Below are positions 60,770-64,000 of a stretch of DNA of 64,000 nucleotides, in pieces; within the stretch, counting starts at the first letter, position 1, and every line of letters starts with the position of its first letter. Origin of the DNA: Manihot esculenta. Taxonomy: Eukaryota > Streptophyta > Magnoliopsida > Malpighiales > Euphorbiaceae. Below the pieces are notes generated by a model, which made no database searches, was not told the origin of the DNA, and was given only the letters and a program-made list of their open reading frames with translations. The stretch spans positions 25,090,161 to 25,154,160 of the forward strand of contig NC_035162.2 in the NCBI RefSeq assembly GCF_001659605.2, given 5' to 3'. Position numbers and translations under genes: made by a program.

Positions 60770-62756
60770 TCTATTAACATTCTCTTCCTCATGGAGATAC
60801 GTGTTGGTGAGGCGAGAATGAATTTTGGTAAGTCTATTTTGGTTTTAAGAATATGTTTATTATTCGGCGTACGAATTTAGGTGGTGCTATAGCATGTTTG
60901 TGATCGGAGAATCTTTCTCTCCAACTCTTATTTTATTTGCAGCATCACGTTGATTTTCAGGTACACATTGACGGGCATAGAGATTTTCAGTTTATGGATT
61001 TTTATGGTTGGTCTGATTGGGGTCAAAAATACAAGTGGCAATTACTTTGTGAGTTGCATCTCTGATCGGATCTACCGTAGTTATGTTGGGGGATTTCAAT
61101 GAAATTTTAGCCTATTAAAAAAAATCGGGAGGACTTACTAGGGCTCAAGGTTATATTGATTCTTTCCGGAAAATATTTTCTGATGTTAGGTTGAGTGATT
61201 TTGGTTTTACAGGTTATCCGTTCACATGGGATAATGGTAGGGCAAGGTTGGCTTTTGTGGAAGAACAACTTGATTAGGGGGTGGCTACTAACTCTTAGCA
61301 AGCTCTTTTTCCATTAGCTGCGATTTCTCATGTGCTTCATACACGATCGGATCATCTGCTAGCTTGGTGTCAAGGGCTTCCTGTAAATCCAAGTTGGCCA
61401 AAGAGTTGTTGAGGGAGGAAATCATATGGAGACAATGTTCAAATCAGTTATGGTTAGCTGAGGGAGACAGAAACACGAAGTATTTCCATGCTACATGACT
61501 AGCAATCGTAGGAAAAATAATACTTTCTTGTTTGCTTTTTGACGATAATGTGGAACTTAGGGGTGAACTTTTAGATGCTCACATTTTGAATTTTTATCAA
61601 CAATTATTTGCTTCTGATTCTTCCCATCATGGTAATGCGCCACCAGACTTTGTCTCTCCAAAGGTTACTTAGGATTTGAATGATTCGCTAACCAAACCCT
61701 ACATGGCGGATGAGATCTTACAGGCTGTCAAACAAATATACCCAACGAAGGCACCTGCACCTAATGGTTTGCCTCCTATTTTTTTTCTAGCAATATTGGT
61801 CTATTATAAGACTTGATATGGTCGATTTAGTTTGACAAATTTTGGAAGGAGGAGATATTCCATCAGGTGTTAATCATACACACATTTGTCTTATTCCCAA
61901 AGGTGAAATCGCCACAGTTTATTAGCCAATATCGTCCTATTAGTTTTGCGACGTGCTTATTAAGATTTTCACAAAAGTAATTGTCAATCGTTTGAAGAGT
62001 ATCTTGGCAGATATTATGGATGAGGCCTAGTGTGCCTTTGTCCCGGTTCGTCTTATTACAGACAATGTTTTTACCACTTTTGAGATTTTTCACTGTATGA
62101 AGACTCGTGCTCCTTCCTGTCGTCCTTTACTGTCTTTGAAGTTGGATATTACTAAGGCCTATGATCAGGTAGAGTGGGTGTTTTTGAACGTATTATGCTA
62201 CAAGTTGGGTTTGCTTCAATTGGGTATCCATGGTTATGAAGTGTGCATGTATTGTCTCTTACTCAGTTTTGATTAACAGTAGGCCTATGGGACCTTTCTT
62301 CCCATCTAGAGGGTTATGTCAAGAGAACCCCTTATCCTCTTATTTATTTCTCTTATGCATGAAAAGTCTCACTAGTCTTCTCAATCGGGCTTCATTGAAT
62401 GGATCCATTCAAGATTTTCGAATTTGCAGAGGCACCCCTAGGGTCTCTTATCTCCTATTTGTTGATGACAGTTTACTATATCTCCAGGCTTCTCCTATGG
62501 ATGTTGCTACTGTTTCCTCTATCCTTCAATAATATCAAAGTTTATCTGTGCGAAAAATCAATTTACAGAAATCTGAAATGGTATTTAGTTCTCACACTCC
62601 TCTCGCGATCGTCTAGCCTTTATCAGAAGCGAGGGGTGTAAGAGTGGCTGAAACGCATGACATTTATTTGGGGATGCCTACTGCTATTGGACGGTCTAAG
62701 ATGGAGGTTTTCAAGAGAATAAAGGATAGGTTATGGGCTCGATTGCGAGCAATTTT
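60770..62756 (+). pseudogene. L1-type LINE, endonuclease and reverse transcriptase, decayed
   Basis: Non-LTR retrotransposon ORF2. Endonuclease: ILFLMEIRVGEARMNF (about 60780), DFQFMDFYGWSDWGQKYKW, GDFNEIL-like, DVRLSDFGFTGYPFTWDN (to about 61240). Linker: GDRNTKYFH (about 61470), PTKAPAPNGLPP (about 61745). RT: FVPVRLITDNVFTTFEIFH, KLDITKAYDQVEW, PFFPSRGLCQENPLSSYLF and catalytic LLFVDDSLLYL (62460), then YLGMPTAIGRSKMEVF. Many stops and frame changes. The RT ends at about 62756 where unrelated hairpin-rich DNA begins, so the RNase H part is missing. Confidence 0.85.
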
Positions 62757-62796
62757 TCAAATCATGCAGAAAATGAAATTTATTTTTAAAATCATG

Positions 62797-62824
62797 CAGG
62801 ATCCGAAAATATTTTCGGATCCTG
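62797..62824. repeat. 28-bp perfect palindrome
   Basis: Two 14-base arms centred at 62810/62811, built on CAGGATCCGAAAAT and its complement, with no spacer. It lies at the left edge of the hairpin-rich region. Confidence 0.9.
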
Positions 62825-62869
62825 TGTGTCAACGAACTGGGTTCTGTAGTCATACTGCCGAACCCAGTA

Positions 62870-62984
62870 GTTCGCCACCAATGGTGGTGAACTTCATGAT
62901 GTTCGCCACTCATAGTGGCGAACTACATGATGTTCACCACTATGAGTGGCGAACTTTTTTTGTTCGGCACTTATAGTGCCGAAT
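62870..62984. repeat. Tandem array of four hairpins with a 31-bp period
   Basis: Units start at 62870, 62901, 62932 and 62962. Each has a stem of about 10 bp and a 3-base loop (AAT, CAT, ATG, TAT). Arms: GTTCGCCACC:GGTGGTGAAC, GTTCGCCACT:AGTGGCGAAC, GTTCACCACT:AGTGGCGAAC, GTTCGGCACT:AGTGCCGAAT. Base-pair changes are mostly matched on both arms. There are no spacers of independent sequence. Confidence 0.88.
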
Positions 62985-62996
62985 AAGCCCCGCCGT

Positions 62997-63018
62997 GCCA
63001 CGGGAGCAGTCCCGTGGC
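62997..63018. repeat. Hairpin with 9-bp perfect arms
   Basis: GCCACGGGA and TCCCGTGGC flank a GCAG loop. It follows the 31-bp-period array. Confidence 0.88.
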
Positions 63019-63086
63019 TTCCAGCGTGGCTTGTTTAGCACCTTGGGTGCCGAACAAGTCACTTAAAGCTGCCCCCCACTGGCCCG

Positions 63087-63157
63087 TGATTGAACAGAAA
63101 TATACGCACAATGATTGAACAGAAATATGCGCAGTGATTGAACAGAAATATGCGCAT
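63087..63157. repeat. Three-copy direct repeat of about 23 bp
   Basis: TGATTGAACAGAAATATGCG occurs three times in a row, the first with TACGC in place of TGCGC. Confidence 0.85.
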
Positions 63158-63172
63158 AAATGTGAGCAGAAA

Positions 63173-63235
63173 GCCAACAATTTCAACGGCTAGTTCGGCA
63201 CTGTCAGTGCCGAACTAGCCAACAATTTCAACGGC
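63173..63235. repeat. 33-bp hairpin framed by 18-bp direct repeats
   Basis: The inverted repeat 63188-63220 has 16-bp perfect arms around a single base, with TTCGGCACTG as core. GCCAACAATTTCAACGGC flanks it at 63173-63190 and 63218-63235, overlapping the stem ends. Confidence 0.88.
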
Positions 63236-63274
63236 AAATTCTAACGGCTCGCCCAACGGCTACTTCCGGCCCTC

Positions 63275-63284
63275 TTTATAAATT
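63275..63284 (+). promoter_or_regulatory. Probable TATA box of the right-edge gene
   Basis: TTTATAAATT lies about 375 bp upstream of the ATG at 63652 and about 275 bp upstream of the 5'UTR intron, followed by a pyrimidine-rich leader. Confidence 0.5.
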
Positions 63285-63551
63285 ATTCCATGGCTCACCC
63301 ATAGTCTCACACTGCTTTCTGCTCTTTGCTTCCTCTAAAAATTATTCTATAATACACCACTCTATAAATCTCTTTAGCCTATTCCTTTTCGATTTTTCTA
63401 TAAAATACTTCATCCATTACTCTATAAACTACTCAAAATCTGCATTATATCTCATCAAATTGCGTTCTATAAATTATTTATTCCTCTCTACAAATTTTTC
63501 CAAATTATTGTATCTACTCTTATCGATTCGACTACAAAAAAAGAAACACAG

Positions 63552-63647
63552 GTAAGTTTTAAATATTTTATATTCTAAATTTTTATTTTTTTAAGTATAT
63601 AGTAAATTGAGATAAAATTATTTATTAATCTAATTTTTTTTTATCAG
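63552..63647 (+). other. Putative 5'UTR intron
   Basis: Starts CACAG|GTAAGT and ends TTTTTTATCAG|ATAAATG. It is AT-rich and 96 bp long, typical for a plant leader intron. The start codon follows four bases after the acceptor. Confidence 0.6.
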
Positions 63648-63651
63648 ATAA

Positions 63652-64000
63652 ATGGCGATTCCTGCATATGCTAATATTCATTGGGATGGTAATATTATAA
63701 ATAGTTGTAATGGTTACGATTATGATGGAGGTTTTTCAAAGATTATTCCAATGGGTAAACAGATAAGTTTTAATCAACTAGTTGGTAAAATTGCTCGTGC
63801 AATTGGAATATCCGGGAATAATGAATTTATAGAGACAATTAGTTTTAGAAAGCCTATAATTGTGGATGGATCATTGAAATTTGAATGTATGGAGATATGG
63901 GTGAAGATGATATATCTAGTATGTTTAATTACTTATATCAAATTGGTGGTATACCTGGTATTGAAATATATATTAAGATACTTCGTTATGTTGATACTAC
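63652..64000 (+). pseudogene. N-terminus of a MULE-type transposase or PB1-like gene, frameshifted, incomplete
   Basis: The ATG at 63652 gives MAIPAYANIHWDGNI, YDYDGGFSKIIPMGKQISFN, QLVGKIARAIGISGN and ETISFRKPIIVDGSLKFECME. The layout (short beta-strand start, then QLV..I...IG and a basic stretch) resembles the N-terminal domain of plant MULE-type transposases and PB1-like proteins. At about 63893 the continuing similarity changes frame (MGEDDISSMFNYLYQIGGIPGIEIYIK), so one base has been gained or lost. The DDE core would lie off the right edge. Without that core the assignment is tentative. Confidence 0.5.

Noticed and set aside
62870..62984. CRISPR array
   Set aside because: Units abut without unique spacers, and the window is plant nuclear DNA.

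Overview
This is a plant nuclear window, very probably a eudicot. It holds a spliced reticulon-like gene, a spliced CYP714-type cytochrome P450, LINEs, and Athila-like and chromovirus-like Ty3/gypsy elements, all in AT-rich intergenic DNA. No rRNA, tRNA, CRISPR array or bacterial-style operon was seen. The species cannot be fixed from the sequence alone. Most of the window is nested retrotransposon sequence with few host genes.

Layout. 1-1.14 kb: 5' part of a minus-strand reticulon-like gene (four coding exons; the last runs off the left edge). 1.45-4.3 kb: AT-rich intergenic DNA. About 4.3-18.7 kb: a decayed Athila-like element with tRNA-Asp-type primer site, gag, protease, RT, RNase H, integrase and an extra 3' ORF. 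It is broken by an LTR-like segment, a TRIM with an inverted LTR, and a solo LTR that itself contains a solo LTR. 18.7-25.05 kb: an LTR-like segment and a decayed second gypsy pol, split by another solo LTR. 25.05-38.8 kb: a satellite with a higher-order repeat of about 310 bp made of six monomers of about 52 bp, split by two LTR insertions. The larger insertion (25780-34698) holds a head-to-head LTR pair of a different family, a truncated gag-plus-LTR copy and another solo LTR. 39.36-42.2 kb: a relic duplicate of the P450 5' region with a LINE remnant inside. 42.2-52.07 kb: an intact, apparently young Ty3/gypsy chromovirus with a 1663-residue gag-pol ORF. 52.36-54.30 kb: the P450, with a frameshift, an exon-1 stop and a lost splice donor. 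56.29-58.56 kb: another solo LTR. 60.77-62.76 kb: a second decayed LINE. 62.79-63.24 kb: an array of short hairpins. 63.28-64.0 kb: promoter, 5'UTR intron and first codons of a gene resembling the N-terminus of MULE-type transposase or PB1-like proteins, running off the right edge.

One LTR family, called LTR-A here, dominates: nine insertions, most with 5-bp target duplications, on both strands and often in one another. Its roughly 2.3-kb LTR begins TGTAAT and ends GTTACA. It has a TATA box about 357 bp in, two clusters of the 13-bp odd palindrome TTCGGC-N-GCCGAA, and a tandem hairpin cassette whose stems change in a compensatory way between units. The intact copy at 42.2 kb supplies gag, protease, RT, RNase H, integrase and a chromodomain-like tail, and is the likely kind of source for the solo LTRs.

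The strongest candidates for undescribed structure are: the 31-bp-period hairpin array at 62.87-62.98 kb; the LTR-A palindrome clusters and covarying hairpin cassettes; a motif close to GATTTGCCCAAATC scattered through the Athila-like element; two separate insertions whose LTRs face each other yet carry clean 5-bp target duplications; and the hierarchical satellite.
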